Positions 19,133 through 29,498 of a stretch of 32,098 bases of DNA are shown one piece after another (within the stretch, counting starts at the first letter, position 1; every line of letters starts with the position of its first letter). The position numbers and the translations under genes were made by a program. Location: contig JAUCBJ010007466.1 of assembly GCA_032718475.1 (NCBI GenBank), positions 1 to 32,098 on the forward strand, given 5' to 3'. The notes beneath the pieces were generated by a model that had not been told where the DNA came from, ran no database searches, and saw only the letters and a list, made by a program, of their open reading frames with translations. The stretch is from Nemertoderma westbladi. Its lineage: Eukaryota > Xenacoelomorpha > Nemertodermatida > Nemertodermatidae.

Positions 19133-21290
19133 CTAGTTCGCTCTTCCCGTCTTCTGGAACCATCTTAGTTCTTTCCCTCTATCATTGTCCTGTCTGGGCC
19201 GCTTCCTTCCCTCTGGCTTGTCCTCTCTGAGACTCCTCAATCTCGTCGTTACCGCATTGATAATTCCTGTTGTCAATTCTTTGGGTGCTGGTGTTATTAA
19301 CTCCCGGTAACGCTTTGCAGGTGGCCCTTCCGAATGCCCCTCCTGCTTCCCCCTGGTAGTGTCCCACAAGATCATTTTCATGGTTTGCGGCACGTTTTCC
19401 GCCAGAAAATCCCTGAACTCGCCTCAGTTTTCTGGCATCCACCTGCCAAGTACCTCTGCGTATTGATGACTCCTCCATACAACGCCGCTGTCGCTACCTC
19501 CTGGTATGTGAATGGCAGTCTCCTCTTGATTATCTCCAGATGGGCTTCCTGGTTGATGTTGAAGAAACCCCACCAGAACTCCTGGGCCTTCATTCTCTGT
19601 TGCGTCATAATGCCAACGTCGGCCCACTCCTCGGAGATCTTAAACTTCTCCTCGTCGTCCATCCAGTTGCTCTGGCGCCCATAGTGCCCTCGGAAGTTAC
19701 ACTTTGAGCAGTGGTTGTGCAGCCTCGGACACGCTCCCATCCTCTGGCTCGACTCGTGGCAGTAGAGGCAACTCGTCCCCTTCTGAAATCGATACAAACA
19801 GCTCTTTTCCTGTTGAGTCAGCCTCCCGCAGTAATCACAGCCATGTATCAACGCATCCCGCCCCAAGTCGTCTTTTGCCCCGAGCGGTCTCCTTTGTCTG
19901 TGGAGCCGTTGGTAGGCAAACTTCTGGACATTAACGTCTCTATCCATATCTATGTTCTTCTCCCACCTTGGCATTGTCTCCCCAAACACTACCCGTGGTG
20001 CCATTCCTGGTTGCTCGCCCAACCTGATGATGCTCCCCGCGAAATCCATCGCCAGATCCTCGTGCACACAGGTCCACTTGCCGGGCTTATCCCAGAAGGC
20101 CTTCGCCCTGCTGGCCGTCACCACCCTCCCGCCCACCCAGTCCGTATTTGAGTGGCCGATCCTCTCGATGGGCGGCATCTCTCCGAACTCATCGTCATCT
20201 TCCTCCCTCGTTGGGAGTGGATCCAGACCCAGTATCCCGGTTGACCCACTATGTCCCTTTCCGCCTTGGCTTCTACCCGTAACTTTCCATCCTTCCTGTT
20301 CCCTTGGTCTCTTTCTTACAGAATCGCCCTCAGAGCCCGCTGGCATGGGCATCACTTGCAATCCTGATGTCAACTGTTTCGGCGATTCTTCCGTCCATCC
20401 TAGCTCCTCCGCCAGATACTCGCCCGAGCTCCCTGATCCCCACCTCAGCTCGTCCAAGTTCTGGGTCTCGAACCCATAATCCTCTCCCCTAATCTCCGCC
20501 TCTCTCTCATCTTCCTCCCTCCTTTCTCGCCTGGCATCTTCTTCCAGTCGCTTCTCCTCAAGTCTATCCGCTTCCAGCTTCTCCCATCTCTTGTATGGTG
20601 TATCCACCTCTCTGTCTACTAGGTGCCGGCTGTTGTAGTACACCGACTCGCCCTTCAGCCCCGGGTGGTCTACCAGACCTTCGAAGGCCGCCTTAAAGGC
20701 TCTTCTGTAGTTTAGAGGTGATCCTGATAGCAGAAATGCTGTCGGCTCTTTTCCGATCACCACAGCCATGAATAGGTTTAGTAAACCTATCATTATCCAA
20801 TCCTCCTGTAGGATATATCTCTTCTGATATATCTTTATCGCTCCTCTCTGGAACTGATACACCTCCTGTTTCCCTGGCCTTGCTCCCCACTTCAGTGAGT
20901 TCGCCAGCTCCGCTCCGTACTCCTCCCGGAACTTACCCCAGTCCTTCGGCTTGTGGCAGACGAGCCCCATGAGCTGACCCATTGCCACTGCTCCGCAATG
21001 TCCTGTGTTCTCTATCAACCCCAACCCGTCTGGCCCTGTCATGGCCATATAGACTACTTGCATGTCCAGGAGGTCCGACGATTCTCTCCACATCGTCGCG
21101 GATCGCCGATCCTACCTTCACCGTTGTCTTCTCTCTTACTAGGTCTTGCACGCCCTTGGCAACCGGTTTAACTTAGGCCCGCTCATCTTGCCGTATGTTC
21201 CTAGATCGAATAGGAATATGTCTCCATTTGGTGCAGCCAAATGCAGTAGTATGGTTCTAGCGTATTACGGCTTGAACCGCTCCTTCCAGG
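19133..21290 (-). pseudogene. Third ORF of element 2: exonuclease-like region, acidic middle, degenerate zinc knuckles
   Basis: The main open frame is 21093-19378 (571 residues). Upstream, overlapping frames carry ILLHLAAP (about 21252), GDIFLFDLG (about 21199-21220) and KVGSAIRDD (21118-21092), joined by two frameshifts near 21160 and 21095 and one stop near 21265. The main frame starts with DLLDMQVVY. These motifs in this order resemble RNase D/WRN-type 3'-5' exonucleases; the first catalytic D-x-E motif is not visible, and the last (Y-x3-D) appears changed in YQFQRGA. Residues about 170-210 are Glu/Arg-rich. Residues 419-475 hold CDYCG...C, CLYCHESS...C and CSKCNFRGHYGRQ, knuckle-like but missing His or Cys. 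The last 90 residues (19393-19133) lie in another frame and are basic. Role unknown. Confidence 0.55.
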
Positions 21291-21343
21291 TTGATGTTTG
21301 GTTTCCTTTTGGCATCCTTGCCAATTCCCCTAAGGAAATCCCC

Positions 21344-22291
21344 TTAGGCCCTCTTATACGCTACCAACTTCTTGGTATTATACCAGCTGGAGCTGTAACT
21401 GAGCAGCCTATCCGTCGGGTTGTCGCATGGTTCTTCTGATTTTGGTGGCACCTTCTTGATCTCCCTCACCATCTGGCTGTATATATCTTCCCCTTCTGAA
21501 TCTTCCCCCACTTCTTCTGGTACTACTTCCTCTGAGCCTGGGTCCACCTTCCTCATTGGTGGCCAGGCTGATCTATCATTCAGGAAGAGTTGCCCGTGCT
21601 GCCACAACACTTCCTTCTTCAAGAAAGTGTGACGTGCCACGCCCCTCGATAATAAATCTGCTGGGTTGTCGTTGGTAGGGCAGTAATGCTACCTATCTAG
21701 GTCGGTCGTCGCCCTTATCTCGTCTACCCTATTCGCGACGAATATAGGGTATCTCATCTTCTCGTTATGTAGCCACCCTAGCACTACCATGGAGTCCATC
21801 CAGTAGTGTGTCTCCACTATGTTGGGTATAGTGTCCATCAAGTAGGCTGTGGCCCTTACTCCTAACCTCGCAGCTGTCAACTCGAGTTTCGGGACTGACG
21901 CTGAATCTGGTGGTGTCGACTTCGCTTTACTAAATGCAAGTCTGGGCTTGTGAGCCCCCTTTCGCTGTACCAGATAAATTGCCGCTCCGTATGCTTCCAA
22001 AGATGCATCAGAGAACATGTGTAGGTCCAGGTCCGTCATGTCCCCGTCCGGGAAATACACGCGTGGCATGCTGTACGTCCCCATCTGTTCTAAACTTCCC
22101 GTCCACTTATTCCACTCTTTGCTTACTTCTTCCGGGACCTCCATATCCCACTCGTCCTTCAATTTGTATACTTTCTTTGGTATCTGCTTCCCCATGACTA
22201 ACAATGGGGATGCTAGGCCTAAGGGATCGTATATCCTTGCTATGTAGTATACATAGCCCCTCTTCGTGTGGATCTCTGCGCCCTCATGGCT
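21344..22291 (-). pseudogene. RT thumb and RNase H of element 2
   Basis: The minus-strand frame starts in RT with GYVYYIARIYDPLGLASP, the characteristic BEL/Pao motif after the RT palm. RNase H follows: SDASLEAYGAAIY (Asp 66 of the 22204-21689 frame), LELTAARLG (Glu 108) and YWMDSMVVLGW (Asp 137), so the acidic residues are present. The frame stops at TAG 21689-21691 just before HYCPTNDNPADLLSRG; relatives have Trp there, so a TGG to TAG change is likely. The same frame then continues to 21344, with SSSWYNTKKL near its end, where integrase should begin but does not. RNase H removes the RNA strand during reverse transcription. Confidence 0.85.
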
Positions 22292-23745
22292 TAGTTGATA
22301 GTTTAAAGCTCATCTATCCCATCATAGTAGACATGTACCGTACAACAAGAGTCCCACAAGAAATGAAAACAAATAAGTTGGTGCCAGTTCCCAAGAAGGG
22401 CAACCTAACACTCTATGGTTCTTTTCAGGGAATCTCATTGATCTCGATTGCTGCAAAACTATACAATAGAATTCTATTAAATCGCATCAGGGATCCCATT
22501 GAGAGACTGCTACGTGGAAATCAGAATGGGTTCCGTAAAGGTCGTGGGACCATGGAGCCCATTTTGGCACTTAGAAGGATAATTGAAGAGTTATCAAAAA
22601 AGAAAGACAGGCATCTGGCTGTTATCTTTGTTGACTTCTTCAAGGCCTTTGATTCAGTCTCTCGCTCACGTATGTTCAGCATACTTTCATTATATGGGAT
22701 TCCTGATGAAATTATTGCAGCAATCAGATCAGTATACGATGGTTCGACAACATTTATGTCTACTGTTGACGGTGACACAGAACCATTTGAAGTGTTATGG
22801 GGCGTCCTCCAAGGAGACACACTTGCACCATTCTTGTTCATTATTGTGGTTGACTATGTTCTACGCATGTCCTTAGATCATCATAATGATGATGGGGTGA
22901 TGATAACTCCACCTACTGGCTCCAGAAGTCGAGGAAATCCTGCCAAGTACCTAACTGATCTAGACTTTGCTGATGACTTAGGAGTACTCTCAGAATCATT
23001 AGAGGGAGCCCAACGGCTCCTCAGCTCATTAGAACATGCTGCTTCTAGTGTTGGTCTTTTTATTAACTCCAGAAAGACCAAAATTCTGACAGTTAACTTT
23101 CAAAGTCCTCAGCAAGTCTCTGATCGAATGAGCATAAGCTCAAAGGATGGTATGCTTGAGCATGTGGACGACTTCTGTTACCTGGGATCATGGATCCGGA
23201 AGTCAGGTGAGGACCTTCGAATACGTAAGGGAAAGGCATGGGCAGCCTTGAATAGTCTTTCCAGGATTTGGAAGTCACCTAGAATTAATCGGAAACTTAA
23301 GGTCCGATTATTTAGAGCAGCAGTAGTTCCAGTACTCCTCTACGGGAGTCCATGCTGGGCTCTAACTGCTGAGGACACCAAATCTCTGGATGGCACATTC
23401 ACAAGAATGCTACGCCGGGTACATTGTGTCAAGTACAATGCACACATCTCCAACCAGACACTATATGACATTGGAGGTGTCTCATTGGTTCCCCCAAGCT
23501 TGACACTAGAACAAAATCGCCTCCGCTTTGCAGGACATTGCTTTCGCCGTGAGCACCAGCCAGTGCATAATCTTGTACTTTGGCAGCCACATGGAGTGAA
23601 TAAGCATGGTGGACAGCCCATGACTTTCTTGAGACGCATCTTAAAGGACACTGGCCTTAAAGATGCGGATGATCTAGCAAATGTCATGGGTGATAGGGAG
23701 TTGTGGCGGTGCAATTTTGTTGACAAGCCGGCACAGCATTCTTAA
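22292..23745 (+). CDS. Non-LTR retrotransposon reverse transcriptase (5' truncated)
   Basis: The frame is open from 22204, but the first about 30 residues are read from element 2 DNA; LINE sequence starts near residue 31. Features: KLVPVPKKGNLTLYGSFQGI and RILLNRI (fingers), NQNGFRKGRGT, VDFFKAFDSV (first Asp), GVLQGDTLAPFLF, and FADD at about residues 255-258 (catalytic). The C-terminus has RLRFAGHCFRRE, LVLWQPHG and a DREL-WR end, as in RTE- and related LINE clades; the exact clade is uncertain. The RT frame has no stop, so it is young compared with the host element. It would copy LINE RNA at a nicked target. Confidence 0.85.
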
Positions 23746-23790
23746 AAATGCAGCTGCAATGCAGCATGCCGATCCTAGTAGTAGTAGTGA
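22292..23790 (+). mobile_element. 5'-truncated LINE inserted in element 2
   Basis: The plus-strand insertion splits the RT of element 2. Left flank ends CCCTCATGGCT; right flank resumes TACTCCAACTCATCC. The LINE has no endonuclease, so it is 5' truncated, as usual for LINEs. After the stop at 23745 come about 45 bp ending in CTAGTAGTAGTAGTGA, a short tandem-repeat tail typical of RTE-like LINEs. Target duplication is at most two or three bases and uncertain. Confidence 0.75.
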
Positions 23791-24395
23791 TACTCCAACT
23801 CATCCGTCTCCCGGTTCCACACGATCCCCAGCGCCTTCTGCTGAGACTCCACTCTCTTGTTCGCCATGTCCTTTCCCTTGGCTGTTGTTGGGTTGTCCAT
23901 GGTTCACTCTGGCCGCCTATCTTCTATGGCTCTCATGAACTCCTCTAAGCTGGACTGGAACTTAGTCAGGTTGAATCGGGATCCTTTCAGGATGTCGCGA
24001 ACTTCGCGCCCTGTCTCCAGTATTTCTTCAACCTTATTTCCAGATTCCATCCCATCGTCTACATAGAATCCGCGTTGAATCATGTCGATCGCTTTGGCAC
24101 TATACTTTCCCTCTTTCCCCTCTACCGTATCTCTTACATCCATAGTCGTCGTAAATGAGGACGACTTGGCCCCCATGTTCTGCACCACCATTTTGTACAT
24201 TGGTATCGCCGATGGTTCCTCGTCGCCGTTGTACCATAGGAAGCGCTGGCTGTCACTGTCCTCCTCTGTCACATGGACTTGGTTGAACATGCCTTCAATG
24301 TCGCATGTGAAGGCATGTTTCCCATTCCTAAATCTCAACAAGACCTCTATCCCCGAGTTGTAGATATTGGGGCTATTGAAGAGATACCATATTCC
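23791..24395 (-). pseudogene. RT palm of BEL/Pao element 2
   Basis: The minus-strand frame starts near 24395 and shows VLLRFRNGKHAFTCDIEGMF (first catalytic Asp), QRFLWY, and FYVDDG (YVDD, residues 93-96 of the 24341-23904 frame), then ALGIVWNRETDEL just before the LINE. A TGA at 23904-23906 breaks it in frame. The reading frame resumes at 22291 on the far side of the LINE with GYVYYIARI. RT copies the genomic RNA of the element. The 5' end of RT, protease and gag are absent above about 24395, where similarity ends abruptly. Confidence 0.85.
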
Positions 24396-26110
24396 TACTA
24401 TATGGAAGAGACAGTAACAATACCTGCAATATCCTACTGTAAAGTTTGTAAATCAAATCATAAATCCGACCTTCTCACCAAAACAGTAAACTCTAAGTAA
24501 GCGAATATATTGCAGTATTGATCTCTTATAACCGGTGAGGCAGAAAACAGTCTACGAGCAGACAAACTTCGATGAAACAAAATCCCGCGCAGCGAATCCT
24601 AAAATCAGGCTGACTCACTGACGGACTAAGAGGCTCGTACACTTTGCCGCGGTGTGATTTATATGGTTGGGCGAAAGAGACGCTAGCTAGGTACAGAGGC
24701 AGATATTTGGAGATGTCTAACTAGCGGGCAAAACACAGTACGGACAAAAGTTAATTTTATATATTTTGAGGTGTAAATAATTTCTAACGCGCGTGTTAAT
24801 TCTGAACGGTCAAAAACAGTTTTGCTCCTTCACATATATAATTACTGGGTACGGTGTGCATTTTACGAATATTCTAGTTTTGCAACTTGTAGGTCCAATA
24901 CTCACGAATGATAAGGTTCCTTCCCCTCTTGCGTATTTCCAGGACTCAAATTCAGGCATAAGGTTAATACTACGCCCAGAATTCGGCAATTTTAGGTACC
25001 AGGTCCCTGATACTAAGAAGAGATGTGTTAGTTTACTACTGTAGGCGTACAGTTACTAATAGCTATCCTGGCTCTTATCTAGAATTTTAGTCACCCAGGT
25101 AGTCCGGGTAACTTCCTATTAGGGCGTTGGCGGGGACACGGTAGATGTTAGTATCCCTAATAGCCTCGATTTATTTGCGCCTAGCTGTAAACTGCCCTAC
25201 CGCCTGAACGATACAATCCCAATTCAGGTGAAAACACAGCAACCCTCCTAGCCTACAAGTTCTAATGCAATGGACACTGTCGTACTACAAATAGTCGCAC
25301 ACACACCTGTACTTAGCAAGAGTTAGGCGTACAGTTTGCTGCACCCTACCAATTTGTATGCTTCGTACCGGTGTGCCTACGTCCTATCTGCGTACTAGTA
25401 TCTGCCTGCTCTCTCTCCCTCCCCGTAGGAATATGAAGGTCTACTGTGGGTTTTTTCCTGAATCAAGACAGTACAGTCCCTAAGATGTAATTTTAGGCTC
25501 ACAGCGTGCCACTACTTCTACCTTATGATCTTTTGGTCTTATACTTAGGTAGCAAGGCGTCGAACGCTGTCTAACCTTTCAGGCGATGGGCGAATAACTC
25601 AAGATGGTATTGCGGGTTGTCTCTCGTCTACATTCCTGTGATGTTCCCGTTCATTGCTGCGGCCCGATCTCTAGCTGGCCATCCTGTCCCTTAGGTTTGT
25701 TCACCGTAGTGAATCATGGTAAAACAGATAGAAAAGGCAGATTAGCGATAATTCTAACTTTATTACAGAAGATATAATTATAATACAATGTAATCTGAAA
25801 TAAACTAAGCACGACAGAATATTGATAAGATAATCTGAGAAGTAGTATAGATTGAGATATAAGATAGATAACTAATGAACAAATCGCACCTTTATATAGC
25901 AAATTTGTGCCGCAATCAATCGAGAAAATTCTCGATTGTTCTATAGGTTCTAACAGGGTTTTAAAGATAGCTATTGGTCCAGCTAATATATAACTTGCAC
26001 GACATTGGTTACAATCAAATAACTACAGTCTCATTGGTACAGACAAATGCAATTAATTTGTAGCGGTTAATTTAAATGAGTTGAAATTCTGCACAAAAAA
26101 TAATTCGCAC
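24396..26110. other. Non-coding interval
   Basis: No protein of recognisable type on either strand. A 22-bp palindrome CAATCGAG...CTCGATTG lies at about 25917-25938. GTAGGCGTACAGTT- and TTAGGCGTACAGTT-like strings occur near 25042 and 25325. It may contain the remains of the LTR of element 3 or of element 2, but I cannot show that. Confidence 0.4.
25917..25938. repeat. Short palindrome
   Basis: CAATCGAGAA and TTCTCGATTG flank two A residues, a near-perfect hairpin. It lies about 25 bp after TATATAGCAAATT. Confidence 0.6.
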
Positions 26111-26189
26111 TTACTAGGATTCGAACTCAATACCTACTACACATATAATTTCCAACGCTCTACCGACTGAGCTACTGAACCACTTGACC
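26111..26189 (-). repeat. tRNA-derived SINE head or tRNA pseudogene
   Basis: On the minus strand, GTAGCTCAGTCGGTAGAGCG is a good A box and D-arm, and GAGTTCGAATCC a good B box and T-arm, with the usual spacing of a tRNA. Acceptor stems do not pair clearly, so a tRNA-derived repeat is more likely than a working tRNA. The following minus-strand sequence continues into AT-rich DNA. Confidence 0.6.
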
Positions 26190-26539
26190 GATAGGTGTAC
26201 AATAGATATAACAAATACAAATGAGGATTCAAAGCAATCTTTTACAAAGTTAATTCGAATAAAATAAAATTTTGAAAATCCATGGCATTTAGGGAATATA
26301 ATTCTATACCGCTCCATGAAAACAGGATATTATCGTGCATAAAATATACGGTTTTCACCAATAATCAATCAAACTATAGAGTACTTAGGGCGTACTTACA
26401 TATTTACAATTAAATTTCAAATAATACTTCCTTTCTACGTAATGATTCGATACAAAAATAATTACAAATTCAAACTTTACGTATTTAAGGCTTTACTAAG
26501 TAAGTACAATATAAATCTAAATTAAATTCACCAATATAA

Positions 26540-27085
26540 ATCTATTGCATCTCAAATATTGCATAAATTCAAATAATTACAAATACTTTCGTACCTAAAT
26601 GTAGATTGCATAAGTTTGGAATAATTACAAATATGAGTCTTTCTAAGCACAAACTTTCTGACTATAAAACTTTCTAAATACAAAATATAACAATTTACAA
26701 ATAAAACTATAAGAAAGGCCCACGAGTCTTCCATCTACTCTTACTTTCTGTTTCACTGTAAATACTGCCTATAAAATGTAAATTGCATAATATTCGGAAC
26801 AATATAAATTGCATAAGTTCGGAATAATATAAATCGCATAAGTTCGGAATAATCACAAATATAAAATATAAATTCTTACTAAATATAAATCTTTACTAAA
26901 TATAAATATAAACTGCATAAGTTTAGAATAATATAAACTGCTTTGCATCTCAAATATGAAACATAAATCTTTCAAATATAAGTTCCTTCTAAATATAAAC
27001 TCTCTAAATTTCATAAATTCGGAACAATACAAATTGCTTAAGTTCGGAATAAACACAAATATAAATATAAATTCAAATAAATCAC
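26540..27085. repeat. Degenerate AT-rich tandem repeat
   Basis: Variants of AAATTGCATAAGTTCGGAAT, followed by AATATAAAT or AATCACAAAT, recur about eight to ten times (for example near 26780, 26810, 26835, 26920, 27010, 27040). Units are about 30 bp and irregular. It follows the third ORF of element 3 on the minus strand and may be its LTR or 3' region. Confidence 0.65.
26711..26732 (-). repeat. 22-nt shared motif, copy 1
   Basis: The plus strand reads GGCCCACGAGTCTTCC at its core. On the minus strand it follows a purine-rich stretch. See also 27094-27115 and 29193-29214. Confidence 0.6.
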
Positions 27086-27093
27086 AAATTCAC

Positions 27094-27115
27094 AAGAAAG
27101 GCTCACGAGTCTTCC
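27094..27115 (-). repeat. 22-nt shared motif, copy 2, at probable LTR start
   Basis: GGCTCACGAGTCTTCC core. On the minus strand it starts just after the purine tract at 27121-27137, so it would be at or near the start of the element 3 LTR. Confidence 0.6.
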
Positions 27116-27120
27116 GTCCA

Positions 27121-27137
27121 CCCTTGCCCTCCCTTTT
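27121..27137 (-). promoter_or_regulatory. Polypurine tract of element 3
   Basis: On the minus strand it reads AAAAGGGAGGGCAAGGG, starting inside the stop codon of the third ORF. It is the expected plus-strand primer site before a 3' LTR. Confidence 0.6.
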
Positions 27138-28944
27138 ATCGCTTAGTGGATCGAGCCCTGCCGCGTCCTCGAAAACTGCGCACAGGTGACTTTGCTCGCG
27201 ATATGGGACTAATGGGGCGAGTCACTGGTTTACTTGGGACGTTGAGAGACGGTGCGACTATTTCCTCGCAAATTCGTCTATTTGGCATCCCAAAACCTCG
27301 ACCGATTCCTCGTGACCGATTAGTTGTCACTACAGTTGGTAGAACGTCTGGGAACGCGCGAGAAGCGGACGACGCAGACCCAAGAGTAGCTTGCGCCCCC
27401 TTTTGATCAGCTGGTGTATGTCCCGATCCTCCTATTGGTTCTCTAGGAAGCGATACCGTATCCCGAGTAATTCGAATAGTCGGCTCAACTCCCTTGCGTT
27501 CTTCTATATTAATAATTTTCTTTAATTGTTGGCCCACTTTCTGGACCCGTATGATCCTACCCTGTCCGTCCTCGAGGGTGACGTGCAGACGGCGCAACCG
27601 GAGTGGCTGGTTTATTTGTCGCCTCTAGGACCTCCTCTTCCTCGAATACGCTCGCTCGTATACGTTTATGGTAAAACGCGGCTCGGTACGCCCATGCGAC
27701 GGTTAACCAAGCTCCTTTGTTCCGCTTTTCAGTTCGGAAACGATCGAATTCACCATACGTAATGCGATTAACGACTTTCTGAAAATTCCACGTGTTTTTG
27801 TTATCCGGGTGAATCTGTAGTAGATACTCGCGCACTACTCGGAATCCGCTGTCGTGGGGCAAAATATCGACAACCTCGATAAGTTCGTCATATTGGGGCA
27901 TAGCGGAGATGTATCCTTCCGACATCATCGTCTCAGGATTTACCGCCCAAAATCCGAGATGCGCTCTCATCGGAAACCGTCTTCTTTGTGCCGATACACA
28001 TTCGTCGGCTAAATCTTCCCACTCATCAAATAACTTCCTCACGAGTTTTACAGATTCGTGTTCATAAGGTATGTCTCTTAGTTGGCATTCAGATGCTCGA
28101 TGTCCTTTTATATTGCAGTAAGTACATTGAGCCATAAATCTCCAGCAAGTATAAAAGGTATGAGACCCTTGATCCCCACACCATCCACAGATTAGCTGAG
28201 TCGTAGTAATGTGCTTTCCACTGCACTTTGTCATATGATGTCCAGCGACGCCACATTTACTACACATCGTATTGGCAGGGTACCACACTCGTTCGTATAT
28301 AAGATCTCCAATCGGTCGAGCGCTTCCTCCCATACTATAATCGTAATCATCTGGGTCTATGGGTTGGTAGGTTTCTGAAGGTTGTATGCAAACTATAGCA
28401 TCTGTTGCTTCAAGTTGTCGAATCTCCGTCTGAGATTTCTTCGGGAGGTTCCTTTCTATCTCAAGAAGTTCTTCTAAAGGATCGTCAGTGATCGTAGTAG
28501 TTACTTCGAAATCATCACCAAGGTGACCGATAGGCGCGTGCGTCTGCCGTGATTCATCCATAATCTCCACGATACGTTCTCCTTCATAGGGTAACAATGT
28601 AAACATAGATGGTCTTTCGATAAGAGATCCCGCACAGCGAAGATACACGTCTCGAAATATGCTAAATCCTGCTCGAGTAAAGGCATTGCTGTCTTTGCGA
28701 GCTTCGCTGTACTTTCTGATAATTCCTTTATACCAAATATAGTGTAGTCTTTTGCTCCAAATCGTTCGAATGAAGCTGCCGCCTCCTCTTGGATATCATA
28801 TCCCCATCTCGGCTCTCCTTGTATCCCTTTTTTCATAATTAGAGGTGTAGTTACATAATCATTACTACTAGAGGGAATACAACAGAGTTTATTGTTAGTT
28901 GTGAGGAGACGTGAGAGTTTTCGTCTGCCCTTTTGGCTCGACAA
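27136..28944 (-). pseudogene. Third ORF of element 3 with three CCHC zinc knuckles
   Basis: Three overlapping minus-strand frames: 28944-28501, 28648-27557 (363 residues) and 27597-27136, joined by frameshifts near 28645 and 27590. The first has RWGYDIQEEAA and FGIKELSE, weakly like the middle of 3'-5' exonucleases. The second has a clear knuckle triplet: CSKCGVAGHHMTKC (residues 129-142), CGWCGDQGSHTFYTC (154-168) and CTYCNIKGHRASEC (175-188); the first and third fit CX2CX4HX4C exactly, the second has one extra residue. After these come FDEWEDLADE, RFPMRAHLGFWAVN and VVNRITYGEFDR. The third frame is Arg/Gly-rich and ends in a basic tail. It lies between integrase and the purine tract. Probably a nucleic-acid-binding protein; function unknown. 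Confidence 0.65.
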
Positions 28945-29498
28945 CGCTCTAACCTCCTACCCATAGCCTAAGATCTAGGGTTTCTTTAATGACACGCTGC
29001 TTCTTATCTAAAATTTTTTGCCGAAATAAAAACGAATTTGGGCTAAACTGGCTGTGAGTCTAAAATACTCACTTTTTGATCCCAAACTATTATCAGAAAA
29101 TAAGCAGTCAAGAATTAGTAATAAATATAGGGGAGTTTATTTATTGACGTAACTTATTGAAACAAGACCGTGTAAAATTTAATTAAAATTTTAAGAAAGG
29201 CTCGCAAGTCTTCCTCTCTTGTTTCTCTAATTTTAAGTTCCACCCGACTGTACCCTGAAATCTATTCACTGGAGAAAATTTTAAAAAATTTTCAAATCCA
29301 AATGGATTGTCTAAATTTTCGAAAATGTCTCAATATTGTGAGTTCCAAGTAGAATTCCATTTCTTATACCTACAAATCCCGCTCCTATGTGACACATAAG
29401 GGTACCACCCTCAATGTTCACATATAAAGACAATGGAATTCTACCGCTGTCCTTACTACGGTGTACAGGTACGTGGAAATCTATTTGTAAACTCCTAA
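28945..29498 (-). other. Gap between integrase and third ORF
   Basis: About 550 bp of AT-rich DNA without a coding frame. It holds the third copy of the 22-nt motif (29193-29214) and an inverted repeat with 13-bp arms, 29349-29361 and 29432-29444 (GTAGAATTCCATT). The spacing suggests that the third ORF is read from a separate, possibly spliced, transcript; this is inference. Confidence 0.5.
29193..29214 (-). repeat. 22-nt shared motif, copy 3
   Basis: GGCTCGCAAGTCTTCC core, two changes from copy 2, in the gap between integrase and third ORF. A purine-rich stretch (AGAGAAACAAGAGAGG) comes before it on the minus strand. Confidence 0.6.

Larger units (their letters stand above)
19133..24395 (-). 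mobile_element. BEL/Pao-like element 2 (RT, RNase H, third ORF), split by a LINE
   Basis: Reading on the minus strand the order is RT (24395-23791), LINE insertion, RT thumb and RNase H (22291-21344), third ORF (about 21290-19133), purine tract, LTR. Gag, protease and the start of RT are absent above 24395, and no integrase lies between RNase H and the third ORF. The RNase H end differs from that in element 1, so it is another subfamily. Confidence 0.75.

Noticed and set aside
19711-20479. Long plus-strand frames of 146 and 175 residues
   Set aside because: They lie opposite the third ORF of element 2, which has zinc-knuckle-like and other motifs on the minus strand; Pro/Ser-rich shadows.
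24273-24500. 75-residue plus-strand frame with CKVC
   Set aside because: Its first part is opposite the RT gene; one CX2C is not enough for a call.
26111-26189. Functional tRNA gene
   Set aside because: A and B boxes are good, but acceptor and anticodon stems do not pair convincingly by eye.
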